From Nitrospirota bacterium (lineage in GTDB: Bacteria; Nitrospinota_A; UBA7883; JACRGQ01), in assembly GCA_024275955.1 (NCBI GenBank), contig JAJRYD010000020.1, positions 105,459 to 169,458 of the forward strand: a DNA stretch of 64,000 nucleotides, in the 5' to 3' direction. Numbering within the stretch: the stretch's first letter is position 1; each line of letters opens with the position of its first letter. The notes under the pieces were generated by a model, which saw nothing but the letters and a program-made list of their open reading frames with translations, was not told where the DNA came from and made no database searches. Positions 53,642-63,904 of this stretch are shown here, one piece after another. The position numbers and the translations under genes are program-made.

Positions 53642-54589
53642 ATGAAAGAATTTGAATTAATCTCGTTTATACGCAGAAAATTTAAGGGGCAAAGCAAAAA
53701 CAAAAGCCTTTACCTACCTATAGGCGACGACTGCTCTATAATAAAACCGCCTAAGGGCAAGCTACAGGTTACGACAGCCGACTCTCTTGTGGACGGGAAC
53801 CACTTTTCCTCAAAATATTTTACGCCGCGCGAAATCGGCCAAAAAGTTATAAAAGTAAACATATCGGATATCGCCTCGATGGGGGCTGACGGGCCGTACT
53901 ACGCCTGGCTGACGTTCGCCCTTCCAAAAAAGATAAAAGCTCCGCTAATAAAAGGTGTTATCGGCGGCATTATGGCGGCCTGCGCAAAGTACGGAGTTAC
54001 TCTTGCCGGAGGCAATATCACCTCGGCGAAAGAATTCTCTATTCACCTCACTCTCACAGGCTGGGTAAAAAAAGGAGAAGCGATGTTGCGTGGAGGTGCA
54101 AAGCAGGGAGACTCTATATTCGTTACCGGAACGGTAGGAGCATCTACCTCTGCCTACCGGCAGTTTAAAGCCGGCAAAAAACCTGAGCCATTCCTATTAA
54201 AACGATGGGCAAACCCTAACCCCAAGCCGGAAGTAGGTATTTATCTTGCCAAAAACCGTATCGCAAGCTCGTGCATAGATATCAGTGACGGTATTTTTCA
54301 GGACTTGAAACACCTTGTTAAGGAATCGAAGGCGGGGGCTGTTCTGGAATGGGAAAAAATCCCTATCGAACCTGAATTAAAAAAAAGGAACCCTACTCCA
54401 AACATGATTGGATATGGCGAAGATTACGAACTTTTGTTTACCGTCCCTCAAAAGGAAATAGAAAAACTTAAACGTTTCCAAAGGCAGATATCGGAGATAG
54501 GAAAAATAGTGAAATCTGGCTTTAAAGTGGTTGATAAAAATGGACGAGAAGTCGATGTCGGCAGAACTGGGTATAGCCATTTAGCATAG
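53642..54589 (+). CDS. thiL: Thiamine-monophosphate kinase
   Basis: Phosphorylates thiamine monophosphate to the cofactor thiamine pyrophosphate. The 315-residue protein has the PurM-like fold marks: LPIGDDCSII, TTADSLVDGNHF, NISDIASMGADGPYYAW, LAGGNIT, and CIDISDGIFQDL in the second half. It stands alone between HPP and smc; no other thi gene is present. Confidence 0.95.
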   Translation: MKEFELISFIRRKFKGQSKNKSLYLPIGDDCSIIKPPKGKLQVTTADSLVDGNHFSSKYFTPREIGQKVIKVNISDIASMGADGPYYAWLTFALPKKIKAPLIKGVIGGIMAACAKYGVTLAGGNITSAKEFSIHLTLTGWVKKGEAMLRGGAKQGDSIFVTGTVGASTSAYRQFKAGKKPEPFLLKRWANPNPKPEVGIYLAKNRIASSCIDISDGIFQDLKHLVKESKAGAVLEWEKIPIEPELKKRNPTPNMIGYGEDYELLFTVPQKEIEKLKRFQRQISEIGKIVKSGFKVVDKNGREVDVGRTGYSHLA

Positions 54590-54672
54590 GCATATGTCGT
54601 TATATTCCAACTTATTACCACTAGATGTTGTTGTAGATTCAATCAGATAACACTATATGTAGGTTTTTATTC

Positions 54673-54701
54673 TTTACTTGCCGATTTAACAATCCTATAA
54701 T
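54673..54701 (+). promoter_or_regulatory. smc promoter
   Basis: TTTACT (54673-54678) and TATAAT (54696-54701) are spaced by 17 bases. The leader of about 25 bases carries the GAAGGGG ribosome site before the ATG at 54734, a conventional start unlike aroA, ribD and thiL. Confidence 0.5.
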
Positions 54702-54733
54702 CTCCGCTAACAGAAAATATCGAGAAGGGGCAG

Positions 54734-57700
54734 ATGTACTTTAAGAGCATTGAGATGACTGGCTTCAAGTCGTTCGTAGATAGCACCAAGATTACTTTCG
54801 GGGCTGGGGTTACAGCTATCGTAGGGCCTAATGGTTGCGGCAAGAGCAATATTTCGGACGGCGTGCGGTGGGTTCTTGGCGAGCAGAGGCCAAAGCTTTT
54901 ACGCGGCGCGAAAATGGAAGATTTTATCTTTTCCGGCTCTGTTGCCCGCAAACAGTCGGGGATGGCCGAAGTGTCAATTACTATAGCCGACATAAAAGGA
55001 AAGCTTAGTAGGCCCGAACTTGCCGAATATGACGAAGTAACCGTCACTAGGCGGCTTTACCGTAGTGGCGAGAGCGAATACCTAATAAATAGCACTCCCT
55101 GTCGCCTTAAAGATCTTATCGACCTTTTTCTTGATACAGGGATTTCGACCAGAGCTTTTTCTATAATCGAGCAGGATCAGGTACAAAAGATAGTAACCAG
55201 CAAGCCGGAAGATAGAAGATTTATCATCGAGGAAGCGGCCGGCATAATGAAATACAAGAACCGCAGGCATCAGGCACTCAATAAGCTGGAGAGTTCAAAA
55301 GGAAATCTGGATCGCGTAAGCGATATCATAAGCGAGTTGGAGCGCCAAAGAAATTCGCTTAAAAGGCAGGCTAACAAGGCGGAAAGGTTCAAAACTTTTA
55401 AGGTAGAGATGGAAGATCTTTTTCTCGCTACCTCTGCGGACGAGTTGCGTAGCCTTAACACCCTTGATTCTTCCGTAAAAAAAGAGATAGACCGTCTTGA
55501 AGAGGTTCGCGCTTCGCTTGAAACCGATATATCGACAAGAAAAAATGAGCTTATCTCCCTGCAATCGTCCATAGACGAGCTTTCTCAAAACCATTCGGAG
55601 CTAAAGGAAGAAGAGTATAGACTCACCTCTACGATCGAGAGCAATGAACGTCAGATAACACTTTTTACAGACCAGATATCCGAATCTTCCATTGTTGCTG
55701 AAAAGCTTGAAAATGAAATCGTAGAGCTTGAAGGAAGAACCGGCGAAATGGAGAGAGGGCTTGAAGGCAAAGACGAAGTAATACAAAACCGTGAGCTGGA
55801 AGTTACCGAAAAAAGAAGTAAACTTGAGGAGCGAAAAAAAGAGCAGGTTTTAGAAAGCTCTAAAATCGGGGAGATAGAAACAGCAATTTCGCAAAAACAG
55901 GTAGAGATAGGCCGGATAAGGGGCCTAGCCGCAGATAAAGGAAACGAGCTGGCATCAGACCGGACCCGTATAGAGATACTTGGCCAACGGATTAAAAAGA
56001 CCTTTTTTGAAAAAGAAGAAGCCGAAATAGCGATAGCGGAAATAAAAGGCAGAAAAGAAAAGAAGGAAGAAGGAATACGGGAGACTCAGGCAACGTTTGA
56101 CAGGCTACAGGAAGATATAGACGCTTTGGGTAGCAAAAGGTCTGAACTCCTTAACGCAAAGAATGAAACGGAAAACCAAATATCAGATATCAAAACCATT
56201 CTCACGGAAAACAGCACGCGGCTTGAATCTCTTCTTGAGGTTGAAAGCTCTTTTGAAGGCTACCAAGACGGGGTGCGTTCACTTCTAAAGCTTAAAGAGG
56301 AAAACCATCCGATATCTGGAAAACTGCGTGGAACTCTTGTAGACAGTATAAGTACCGACAAACGGTACGAGGGCGGGCTTGAAGCGGTGCTTGGCCACAA
56401 ACTCGAATCGCTGATAGTAGAAAGACCTGAAGATGCGATAGAGGCTATTAACCTGCTTCACTCCAGCAAGCTTGGAAGGGCTACTTTCCTCTCCATCGAA
56501 TCCGGCGCGGCGGGTGAGAGCTTACAGTCTGTTTCTGGTAAAGGCGTTATCGGGATGGCAGTCGACTTGATAAAAACCGACGATAGGCTTCGCCCATTGA
56601 TAAAAAACCTTCTCTCAAACGTGGTCTTTATCGAGAGCCTTGAGGAGGCTATCCCGCTTGGTTCACAAAACGGCTACACTTTCGTAACGCTAAAGGGAGA
56701 TATACTCGATAACTCCGGCGTGATAACCGGCGGAACCTCTGGAAATGCCGGCGGAGGCATGCTGGAAAGAAAAAGAATAATCGAGGAGCTTTCCAAGGCT
56801 GTAGAAGAAAACAGAAAAACAGTAGAAACGGAAAAGGCAAAGCTTGAAGCTGTTTTGGCGGAGCTTGGTGTTGTGGAATCCGGCAAAGAAGAGAAGGAAA
56901 AGCTGGTAAAACGCGAGGAGCTTGTCCTTGTTCATGCCAGAAAAGATTCCGAAACACTCGACTCGGAAAAAGAACGGCACGAAACACGGCTAGAAACATT
57001 CAAAGCCGAAATGGACTCTTTCGAAATGGAAAAGGACAACCTTAACGGAGAAATATCTCTTCTTGAAAAAGAGATAACAGAACTAAACCAGCAACAGGCA
57101 TCTTTAACGGAAGAACTCGAATCTTTGGAAACAGACGAAAAGGAATCGAGAACAAAAGTCGCGGGGTTTGCCGATGGGGTGTCGGCTATGGAGGTTTCGC
57201 TGACATCACTTAACGGCGAGCTTGAGATGGCGCGGTTGGAAAAAGACCAAATGGTAAACAGCATAGCCGAGCTAAAAAACCGCGTGACCGTTATGCGCAA
57301 TGACATAGAAGCTGGTTCAAACAAAAAGAGAGAGCTTGAGGAGCAGATAGAGCGGCTGAAGGATGCCATACATGACGGCTTGGAAAGGAAGCACGAACTT
57401 TCTGGGAAACTTGAGGAGACATCCGAACGGCTGGAGATGGATAGAGAGGCGATAGAGAAGAAAACCACCGATGTTGACGACAGCGAGAATTCGCTTAACA
57501 TGACCAAAGATTCTCTTACGGAGGCAAAGCAGAAGTATACGGAAACATCAATGCGCATATCGGCTCTGCTTGAAAAAATAGAGGAGCAAAACCACACGCC
57601 GGAAGAGGTGAAAAACTTCGATACAAGCGGTATGGATATGGAGGAATGCCGTAACAGAATGGCTGAGCTAAAAGAAAAGATGACGCAGTTCGGCGATGTC

Positions 57701-58330
57701 AATATGTCGGCGATTGACGACTACAACCAAGTAATGGAACGGCTCACGTTTCTCACGACTCAAAGAGATGACCTGCTGGAGTCTATTGACAACATTAGAA
57801 AAGTTATAGACAAACTGGATAGAACAACCAAACAACTGTTCATCGACGCGTTTGAGGCGATAAGCAAAAACTTTTCGGCAAACTTTAAACGGCTCTTCAA
57901 CGGCGGCGAGGCCGAGATGATTCTTACCGACGAGTCGAACATACTTGAATCCGGCATAGAGATAATGGCCCGCCCTCCCGGCAAGAAAAGACAAAGCCTG
58001 ACCCTCTTAAGTGCCGGAGAAAGAGCTATGACAGCTCTATCCGTGCTATTTTCCGTCTTCATGGAGATGCCCTCCCCTTTTTGTCTTCTAGACGAGGTAG
58101 ACGCGCCGCTTGATGAAGCAAACATCGGCAGGTTTAAAGATATAATTACCGACTTTTCCGAAACGACTCAGTTTCTGGTTATCACGCATAACCAAAAAAC
58201 GATGGCATTTGCCGACAGGCTGTACGGAATCACAATGCAACAGCCGGGCGTTTCACAGGTTCTCTCTGTAGATATGGTTCAGACCGACACTGTCGCCCCC
58301 GAAGAACTTACCGCTACCGCTTCAGGATAA
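54734..58330 (+). CDS. smc: Chromosome partition/condensin protein SMC
   Basis: The ATPase core of bacterial condensin, organising and separating chromosomes. The 1198 residues are a full-length SMC: N-terminal head with Walker A (VGPNGCGKSNISDGVRWVLG), coiled coil about 170-500, hinge about 510-670 (FEGYQDGVRSLLKL, LVDSISTDKRYEGGLEAVLG), return coil about 680-1040, and C-terminal head with signature LLSAGERAMTALS and Walker B FCLLDEVDAPLDEAN. scpA and scpB are not in the window. Confidence 0.97.
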   Translation: MYFKSIEMTGFKSFVDSTKITFGAGVTAIVGPNGCGKSNISDGVRWVLGEQRPKLLRGAKMEDFIFSGSVARKQSGMAEVSITIADIKGKLSRPELAEYDEVTVTRRLYRSGESEYLINSTPCRLKDLIDLFLDTGISTRAFSIIEQDQVQKIVTSKPEDRRFIIEEAAGIMKYKNRRHQALNKLESSKGNLDRVSDIISELERQRNSLKRQANKAERFKTFKVEMEDLFLATSADELRSLNTLDSSVKKEIDRLEEVRASLETDISTRKNELISLQSSIDELSQNHSELKEEEYRLTSTIESNERQITLFTDQISESSIVAEKLENEIVELEGRTGEMERGLEGKDEVIQNRELEVTEKRSKLEERKKEQVLESSKIGEIETAISQKQVEIGRIRGLAADKGNELASDRTRIEILGQRIKKTFFEKEEAEIAIAEIKGRKEKKEEGIRETQATFDRLQEDIDALGSKRSELLNAKNETENQISDIKTILTENSTRLESLLEVESSFEGYQDGVRSLLKLKEENHPISGKLRGTLVDSISTDKRYEGGLEAVLGHKLESLIVERPEDAIEAINLLHSSKLGRATFLSIESGAAGESLQSVSGKGVIGMAVDLIKTDDRLRPLIKNLLSNVVFIESLEEAIPLGSQNGYTFVTLKGDILDNSGVITGGTSGNAGGGMLERKRIIEELSKAVEENRKTVETEKAKLEAVLAELGVVESGKEEKEKLVKREELVLVHARKDSETLDSEKERHETRLETFKAEMDSFEMEKDNLNGEISLLEKEITELNQQQASLTEELESLETDEKESRTKVAGFADGVSAMEVSLTSLNGELEMARLEKDQMVNSIAELKNRVTVMRNDIEAGSNKKRELEEQIERLKDAIHDGLERKHELSGKLEETSERLEMDREAIEKKTTDVDDSENSLNMTKDSLTEAKQKYTETSMRISALLEKIEEQNHTPEEVKNFDTSGMDMEECRNRMAELKEKMTQFGDVNMSAIDDYNQVMERLTFLTTQRDDLLESIDNIRKVIDKLDRTTKQLFIDAFEAISKNFSANFKRLFNGGEAEMILTDESNILESGIEIMARPPGKKRQSLTLLSAGERAMTALSVLFSVFMEMPSPFCLLDEVDAPLDEANIGRFKDIITDFSETTQFLVITHNQKTMAFADRLYGITMQQPGVSQVLSVDMVQTDTVAPEELTATASG

Positions 58331-58345
58331 AAGTTTAAAAGCTTT

Positions 58346-58378
58346 CTGGAAAGCACCTTCCAGCCTCTTTTTCTTTTT
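58346..58378 (+). terminator. Intrinsic terminator after smc
   Basis: CTGGAA/TTCCAG stem with a 6-base loop followed by a T-rich run (CTCTTTTTCTTTTT). It lies between smc and the convergent DHH gene. Confidence 0.65.
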
Positions 58379-58410
58379 GCTTAGAGAATAGTGCCGCCGT
58401 TAGCGGTTTT

Positions 58411-59832
58411 CTATTTACGCTGGTTTACCTGCTTGCTTGTTTTTTTATTTTTCTTTATTACGGTGAGTAGTTTTTTTTGCAAAATTTCTGAGAGCGATTT
58501 AATTGATTTAGCTTTAAACTCTTTCATAAGGATAGATGTGTCAACAGTCGCTCTCGCCATAGATTGATGCCCGCCTGCGCTTCCTATACTGTCAAACAGC
58601 TCTTTTAGTATCTCTCCGGCGTGTGCTGTTGGCGCCTGCGAGCGGGCCGAAAAGGTGGAGCTTTTGCCGATTATCCCCCATACGACGGCAAAGTCGGTTT
58701 TGCCTATCTGCAAAACGAAATCAGCCAGCCTCGGCACAAGGTCGTCCTTTGGAACATTACCAAGCGCGGCAAAAAGAAAACCGTTTGTGACGGTATGTTT
58801 TTTTAGTGCGGTAATGTAGACATCAATTTCCTCATCTTTTAGCCTCGGCTTTTCCATCTGCGAAATCTGCTCATGGTTTGTTTTCGGCCAGAGCTGAACG
58901 AAGGCGTGAAAATCGGCCTTTGAGACTTCTCTGCCGAGCGCCAGCGTGTCGGTTTTAATCCCGTAATAGAGTGCCGTTGCGAGTTTTTGGTGAATAACGG
59001 AGTTGTTGGCGATTAGATACTCGGTAAGTATCGTCGATGTTGCCCCATAAGTTACCTGTAAATCTTTGTACGCAATTTTAGTTTCAAGGCTGACAGGATG
59101 GTGGTCAATCACAATTTTAAGATTTGAAAAAGACTTCTTAAAAAATGACGGCTGGACATCCACCATAGCAATTTGCGGGCTATCCCTCACTGTCGCCATC
59201 GAAACCTTTTTAACAACTGTGCCGAGAATGTTAATCATATTCACATTCTCATTTCTTGAGATGCCCCGTAGAGTAACTATAGGCGCTGTTTTATCGTTTC
59301 GCTCCAGAACTACCTGAAGCGCCATAGCACTGGCTATCGCGTCTGGGTCTGGGTCGTCCTGTGTAAGTATTAATATCGGTTTATCCGGATCTATTACCTC
59401 TTTCATTTTCTTTATTCTTTTTTTGGTTTCTATCTGGTGCCATCTTTCCTGTGATTTCGATTTGAGGATAGAACCTACAGAAATGACGCTAAGACAGCTA
59501 TCTTCATTGGAGGATTTTTTTCCGGCTTCCTCCTCGGTAGGGTCGACAACTAAAACAGGCACTACTGGAGATATTTGGCGGATATTCTCAAAAACAGCTT
59601 TCCTTAAGGCGGCATCATTGAAATGAATTATTACCCTGTCCTGCGGTGTGATACTCAGCTTAGATAGGTTGCCGGGGTCTTTAAGGTAGTGGTATACAGC
59701 ACCTCTTGGAAGGTAGCTACAGGTTAAATCCTCCCCCCCGCGGATGTACACAACAAGCTCTCCCCTGTTTTGGGATATCGAAGGCATAGCAGAAAGAAGG
59801 CCACAACTATCGGTAAAAATAAAATTTCGCAC
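58411..59832 (-). CDS. DHH phosphoesterase with an N-terminal Rossmann-like domain
   Basis: A 473-residue protein. Residues 1-120 look like a degenerate TrkA-N/RCK-type Rossmann domain (YIRGGEDLTCSYLPRGAVYH, then VPVLVVDPTEEE). Residues about 150-460 are DHH-DHHA1: ILTQDDPDPDAIASAMAL, the DHH motif VIDHHPVS, and SIGSAGGHQSMARATV in place of the usual GGGH. Related proteins have been assigned nanoRNase or cyclic-dinucleotide phosphodiesterase activity. The N-terminal domain might bind a nucleotide and regulate the hydrolase; this is inference. The start codon is GTG at 59830-59832. It is convergent with smc. Confidence 0.85.
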   Translation of the reverse strand: MRNFIFTDSCGLLSAMPSISQNRGELVVYIRGGEDLTCSYLPRGAVYHYLKDPGNLSKLSITPQDRVIIHFNDAALRKAVFENIRQISPVVPVLVVDPTEEEAGKKSSNEDSCLSVISVGSILKSKSQERWHQIETKKRIKKMKEVIDPDKPILILTQDDPDPDAIASAMALQVVLERNDKTAPIVTLRGISRNENVNMINILGTVVKKVSMATVRDSPQIAMVDVQPSFFKKSFSNLKIVIDHHPVSLETKIAYKDLQVTYGATSTILTEYLIANNSVIHQKLATALYYGIKTDTLALGREVSKADFHAFVQLWPKTNHEQISQMEKPRLKDEEIDVYITALKKHTVTNGFLFAALGNVPKDDLVPRLADFVLQIGKTDFAVVWGIIGKSSTFSARSQAPTAHAGEILKELFDSIGSAGGHQSMARATVDTSILMKEFKAKSIKSLSEILQKKLLTVIKKNKKTSKQVNQRK

Positions 59833-59872
59833 TGACTAAAAGAGGTTTCTATAAAAAAGGGAGTTAAGAGGG

Positions 59873-60160
59873 TTAGCCCCAGATGGCGACTTTTTGCCCT
59901 ATTCCGCTTTCAGCTAGGTTTGGGGTCGCGTCAATCGCGTTTCTGGTCGAAACTTTAATAATTTCAAGGTTATCAGACGGTGTTACCGACCGGAAATTTT
60001 CGCTCTTCACGGAACCTGTACTCTCTGTATTTCTTGACATCATTTTGGTAATGCCTGCGGTGTGTGGATTTTGTTCTATCTTCTCACCGCCGCTTAAGAA
60101 ATTGGGCGCGTATTGCATCATGCCCTTGCCTTGCAGAGCTATCTCGACCGATACAGCCAT
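59873..60160 (-). CDS. Small conserved-looking protein of unknown function
   Basis: A 95-residue protein with an excellent ribosome site (AGGAGG, 5 bases before ATG). It is polar, Ser/Asn/Thr-rich and probably mostly unstructured (KMMSRNTESTGSVKSENFRS), with a more ordered C-terminus (DATPNLAESGIGQKVAIWG). It has no cysteines, signal or membrane segment. I do not recognise it. It is 40 bases upstream of the DHH gene on the same strand and may be cotranscribed with it. Confidence 0.6.
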   Translation of the reverse strand: MAVSVEIALQGKGMMQYAPNFLSGGEKIEQNPHTAGITKMMSRNTESTGSVKSENFRSVTPSDNLEIIKVSTRNAIDATPNLAESGIGQKVAIWG

Positions 60161-60277
60161 CCTACCTCCTGATTATCTGCCGATAGTCTACACCAAACTT
60201 GCCTGAAAGTAAATATTTCTAGTAACATAGCTTAGCTATAGACTGTTTTGAAAATGACTTTTAATCTGGGGAGCAAA

Positions 60278-61630
60278 ATGCAGGAAAGAAAAATAACCTT
60301 ATCGGAAAAAGAGATACCCAGGCAATGGTACAACGTAGTCGCGGATATGCCGAATCAACCATCTCCGCCTCTCCACCCAGGCACCAAACAGCCGATAGGG
60401 CCGGAAGATCTTGCTCCTCTGTTTCCTATGCCGCTCATCGAGCAGGAAGTAAGCACAGAAAGATGGATAGATATACCTGAGGAGGTATTGGATGTACTAG
60501 CTTTATGGAGGCCGACACCTCTTTACAGGGCATACAGCTTGGAAAAGGCTCTAGGTACCCCTGCAAAAATATTTTACAAATACGAGGGAGTCTCTCCGGC
60601 AGGCAGTCACAAAACTAATACCTCCATACCGCAAGCCTATTACAACAAAATAAGCGGTACAAAACGGATATCTTCCGAAACAGGGGCCGGACAATGGGGA
60701 AGCGCTCTTAGCTTTGCCTGCGCCCGCTTTAGCTTGGAATGCACCGTTTACATGGTAAAGGTATCTTACGAGCAAAAGCCGTATAGACGTTCAATGATTG
60801 AAACATGGGGCGCGGAGGTCTTCCCCTCCCCTACAGACCGTACGCAGGCAGGACAAAAAATAATTGCCGAGAGCCCAAACTCTACAGGCTCTCTTGGTAT
60901 CGCAATTTCGGAAGCTGTCGAAGATGCCGCTACTCACAACGATACCAAATATGCTCTTGGTTCGGTACTTAACCATGTACTTTTGCACCAGACGGTAATC
61001 GGGCTTGAAACAAAAAAACAGTTGGAAAAAGCTGGAGAAAAAGCTGATATTCTTATCGGTGCCTGCGGCGGAGGGAGTAACTTTGCCGGACTCGCGTTTC
61101 CTTTCGTAGCCGATAAGCTTGCCGGAGAGAACTTGCGCATGATAGGTGTAGAGCCATCAGCCTGCCCCACCCTTACACGAGGTACCTATGCGTATGACTT
61201 TGGAGACACCGTAGGACTCACTCCTTTGGTTCAAATGTACACTCTCGGCAGTTCTTTTGTTCCTCCGGGAATTCATGCCGGCGGTTTGCGATATCACGGA
61301 GAGTCTCCTCTGGTATCGCAGTTGGTGCATGAAAAGATATTCGAGGCCCAAGCGTATCATCAAAACGAAGTTTTTAAGTCTGCCGTTCTGTTTGCCAAGA
61401 CGGAAGGAATTATCCCTGCTCCAGAATCTGCACATGCCGTAAAATCTGCCGTAGAGGAAGCTTTGAGGTGCAAGAAAGATGGAAAGGGCGAAACTATCGT
61501 CTTTAACCTTTCGGGACATGGACACTTCGATATGGCCTCTTACGATGCCTATCTAGGGGGAAGTCTTAAAGATTATTCTTTGGATGACAAACTTCTGGAC
61601 AGCTCTATATCGAAGATTCCAGAGGTTTAA
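60278..61630 (+). CDS. trpB2: Tryptophan synthase beta chain, TrpB2 type
   Basis: A PLP enzyme that converts indole and serine to tryptophan. The 450-residue length, the N-terminus ([20 protein letters not shown]) and [12 protein letters not shown] (PLP lysine) identify the TrpB2 branch, which usually lacks a strong TrpA interaction and may salvage free indole. The ATG at 60278 follows GGGGAG; two upstream in-frame ATGs are possible but less like the family. The glycine-rich phosphate loop [11 protein letters not shown] is intact. It lies 6 bases before trpB. Confidence 0.92.
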   Translation: MQERKITLSEKEIPRQWYNVVADMPNQPSPPLHPGTKQPIGPEDLAPLFPMPLIEQEVSTERWIDIPEEVLDVLALWRPTPLYRAYSLEKALGTPAKIFYKYEGVSPAGSHKTNTSIPQAYYNKISGTKRISSETGAGQWGSALSFACARFSLECTVYMVKVSYEQKPYRRSMIETWGAEVFPSPTDRTQAGQKIIAESPNSTGSLGIAISEAVEDAATHNDTKYALGSVLNHVLLHQTVIGLETKKQLEKAGEKADILIGACGGGSNFAGLAFPFVADKLAGENLRMIGVEPSACPTLTRGTYAYDFGDTVGLTPLVQMYTLGSSFVPPGIHAGGLRYHGESPLVSQLVHEKIFEAQAYHQNEVFKSAVLFAKTEGIIPAPESAHAVKSAVEEALRCKKDGKGETIVFNLSGHGHFDMASYDAYLGGSLKDYSLDDKLLDSSISKIPEV

Positions 61631-61636
61631 GCCGTT

Positions 61637-62836
61637 ATGTCTAATAGCAGAAAACTGCCTGACTCAAAGGGATATTTTGGGGAGTTCGGGGGGCGGTATG
61701 TTATCGAAACATTGCTCCCTGCCTTAAATCAGCTTGAAAAAGAGTACACTCACGCAAAATCTGACCCCAAGTTCAAAAAAGAGCTTAAATCTCTGATGAG
61801 AGATTATGTGGGTCGTGCCACTCCGCTCTATTACGCCAAAAGTCTTACAAATTATCTTGGTGGAGCAAAAATCTACCTTAAAAGGGAAGATTTAAACCAT
61901 ACAGGGGCCCACAAGATAAACAACACCGTAGGGCAAGGGCTTTTAACGATGAGGATGGGCAAAAAACGGATAATAGCAGAGACCGGCGCCGGACAGCATG
62001 GTGTAGCCACGGCAACCGCGGCGGCTCTTTTTAATCTTAAATGCGATATATATATGGGTACCGACGATATCGAACGCCAAAAACTCAATGTACACCGTAT
62101 GAAGCTTATGGGTGCGCGCGTGATACCTGTTACTTCCGGTAGCAAAACATTAAAAGATGCCACCAACGAAGCTCTTAGAGATTGGATAGGATCGGTGGAC
62201 GATACTCATTACATCATAGGCTCGGTGGTGGGCCCGCACCCGTTCCCTATGATTGTGAGAGATTTCCAGTCGGTAATAGGCAAGGAAGCTAAAAAGCAGA
62301 TACTTGTCGCTGAAAAACGTCTGCCGGAGATGCTGGTCGCCTGTGTCGGCGGCGGCAGTAACTCTATCGGCCTTTTCCACCCTTTTTACGACGATGCAAA
62401 AGTAAAAATGGTAGGAGTAGAGGCTGGTGGAACAGGCAAAACAACAGGCAGGCATGGCGCCACAATTACCTACGGCACGAAAGGGATACTTCACGGAAAC
62501 TTAAGCTATCTGCTTCAAGACAAAAACGGGCAGATATCCCCGACTCACTCTATTTCGGCAGGGCTCGATTACCCCGGTGTGGGGCCGGAGCATAGCTTTT
62601 TTGCCAAAACAGGCAGAGCTGTTTATAAAACTGTTTCGGACAAAGAGGCATTAAAAGCGTTCGAGCTTCTAAACAGGCTGGAGGGGATAATGCCGGCGCT
62701 GGAATCGTCTCACGCTATCGCGCAGGTAATCAAAGAGGCTCCCCAAATGAACAAAAGCAAAATAATCATCGTTTGCCTTTCAGGACGAGGCGATAAAGAT
62801 GTAACTCAAGTTCTTGATATGGCAGGAAACGACTAA
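61637..62836 (+). CDS. trpB: Tryptophan synthase beta chain, TrpB1 type
   Basis: The standard beta subunit that pairs with TrpA and channels indole. The 399-residue protein has [17 protein letters not shown], the PLP lysine in [27 protein letters not shown], and the phosphate loop VGGGSNSIG. It is complete and overlaps trpA by one base (TAATG). Having both TrpB types side by side is unusual. Confidence 0.96.
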   Translation: MSNSRKLPDSKGYFGEFGGRYVIETLLPALNQLEKEYTHAKSDPKFKKELKSLMRDYVGRATPLYYAKSLTNYLGGAKIYLKREDLNHTGAHKINNTVGQGLLTMRMGKKRIIAETGAGQHGVATATAAALFNLKCDIYMGTDDIERQKLNVHRMKLMGARVIPVTSGSKTLKDATNEALRDWIGSVDDTHYIIGSVVGPHPFPMIVRDFQSVIGKEAKKQILVAEKRLPEMLVACVGGGSNSIGLFHPFYDDAKVKMVGVEAGGTGKTTGRHGATITYGTKGILHGNLSYLLQDKNGQISPTHSISAGLDYPGVGPEHSFFAKTGRAVYKTVSDKEALKAFELLNRLEGIMPALESSHAIAQVIKEAPQMNKSKIIIVCLSGRGDKDVTQVLDMAGND

Positions 62837-63663
62837 TGAGCAGAATAGAGAAAAGATTTTCTGAATTAAAAAAAGAAAACCGAAAAGGGCTGATACTTTT
62901 TCTAACAGCAGGGGACCCTAGCCTCTCTATTACAGAAAAACTTATCCCTAAAATTTTCGATGCCGGAGCAGACATAATAGAACTCGGTATTCCATTCTCC
63001 GACCCACTCGCAGATGGGCCGACTATACAAAAGTCTTTTGTACGCGCGCTTAGCAAAGGTGTCTGCCTTAAAGATATCTTGGCAATGGTAAAACGAGTTA
63101 GGAAAAAAACCGACAAACCATTAGTATTTATGTCGGCGTTTAACCTTGTTTACAAGTACGGCATTTCACGTTTCGCGAAGGATGCCAGCTCCGCAGGGCT
63201 TGACGGCATCATTCTGCCCGACTTAATACCAGAGGAAGCGGAAAATGTTATTCCTGTATTGAAAAAAGCAGGAATAGACCCAATTTTCCTCGCCGCGCCA
63301 ACTAGTGACGCAAAAAGGCTTAAAAAAATAGCCGAAGCTTCAAAAGGGTTCCTTTACTATATTTCTGTAAAAGGGATAACCGGCGATAGCAAGCCTTCTG
63401 CCGTTGAAGTCGGCAAGCAGGTTTTGGAAATCAAAAAGACAACTGCCCTGCCGGTTGCCTGCGGGTTTGGAATAAGCACGCCAAAAGAGGCGGCAAAAAT
63501 AGGCGCTGTCGCCGACGCGGTTGTTGTAGGAAGCGCGCTTGTCAAGATAGTGGGAGAAAAGGGAACCGTTAATTCAAAAATCGAAAACGCCGTCAAATTT
63601 GTGAAGGCTCTCCGAGGTTCGCTTGATAAGACAAAAAGGAGCTGTTTCCAAAAAAGTTTTTGA
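62836..63663 (+). CDS. trpA: Tryptophan synthase alpha chain, 3' end formed by a repeat insertion
   Basis: Cleaves indole-3-glycerol phosphate to indole and glyceraldehyde-3-phosphate. The 275-residue TIM barrel shows LFLTAGDPSLS, the catalytic glutamate in IIELGIPFSDPLADGPTIQ, and GLDGIILPDLIPEE (catalytic Asp). The last eight codons (SCFQKSF and stop) lie inside the MITE-like element that starts at 63638, so the natural end was replaced. The family's usual length of about 265-270 is already reached before this, so activity is probably kept. Confidence 0.94.
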   Translation: MSRIEKRFSELKKENRKGLILFLTAGDPSLSITEKLIPKIFDAGADIIELGIPFSDPLADGPTIQKSFVRALSKGVCLKDILAMVKRVRKKTDKPLVFMSAFNLVYKYGISRFAKDASSAGLDGIILPDLIPEEAENVIPVLKKAGIDPIFLAAPTSDAKRLKKIAEASKGFLYYISVKGITGDSKPSAVEVGKQVLEIKKTTALPVACGFGISTPKEAAKIGAVADAVVVGSALVKIVGEKGTVNSKIENAVKFVKALRGSLDKTKRSCFQKSF

Positions 63664-63765
63664 GCGTTTTAAAGAAAAGTTTATTTTCTAACTTCGTAAA
63701 AATAGAGGCTTTAGAGATTCGCAATTTGTAGCAAAATCAAATTTATCTCACTTGCCAACAGCCCC
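63638..63765 (+). mobile_element. MITE-like repeat, copy 2, inserted at the end of trpA
   Basis: A 128-base copy with ends GGAGCTGTTTCC and GCCAACAGCCCC, same orientation as copy 1 and about 85% identical to it by eye. Flanks are AAAAA (left) and AAAAT (right), an imperfect 5-base duplication in an A-run. It supplies the trpA stop codon. Confidence 0.78.
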
Positions 63766-63777
63766 AAAATAAGATTT

Positions 63778-63867
63778 ATGACGAATATGGAGATACCGGC
63801 AAGGCTTGCAACAAGGCTCGACTCGCTTAGCAAAGATGCCGCCGAACGGCAAATAGAGCTAGTGTAG
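63778..63867 (+). pseudogene. Possible 5' fragment of an interrupted gene
   Basis: A 29-codon plus-strand ORF starting MTNMEIPARLATRLDSLSKD and ending ERQIELV before TAG, with a codon style like the resident genes. It could be the start of a gene cut by the element to its right, whose edge may lie at the TA of the stop. There is no strong ribosome site, so this is tentative. Confidence 0.3.
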
Positions 63868-63904
63868 TGTCTCATGTAACACTTAACTGCTAGATAAGTT
63901 CTGA

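Noticed and set aside
56932..57702. A 256-codon Ser-rich minus-strand ORF inside smc
   Set aside because: It is antisense to the coiled coil; Ser/Phe-rich composition arises from Glu/Lys codons read backwards.
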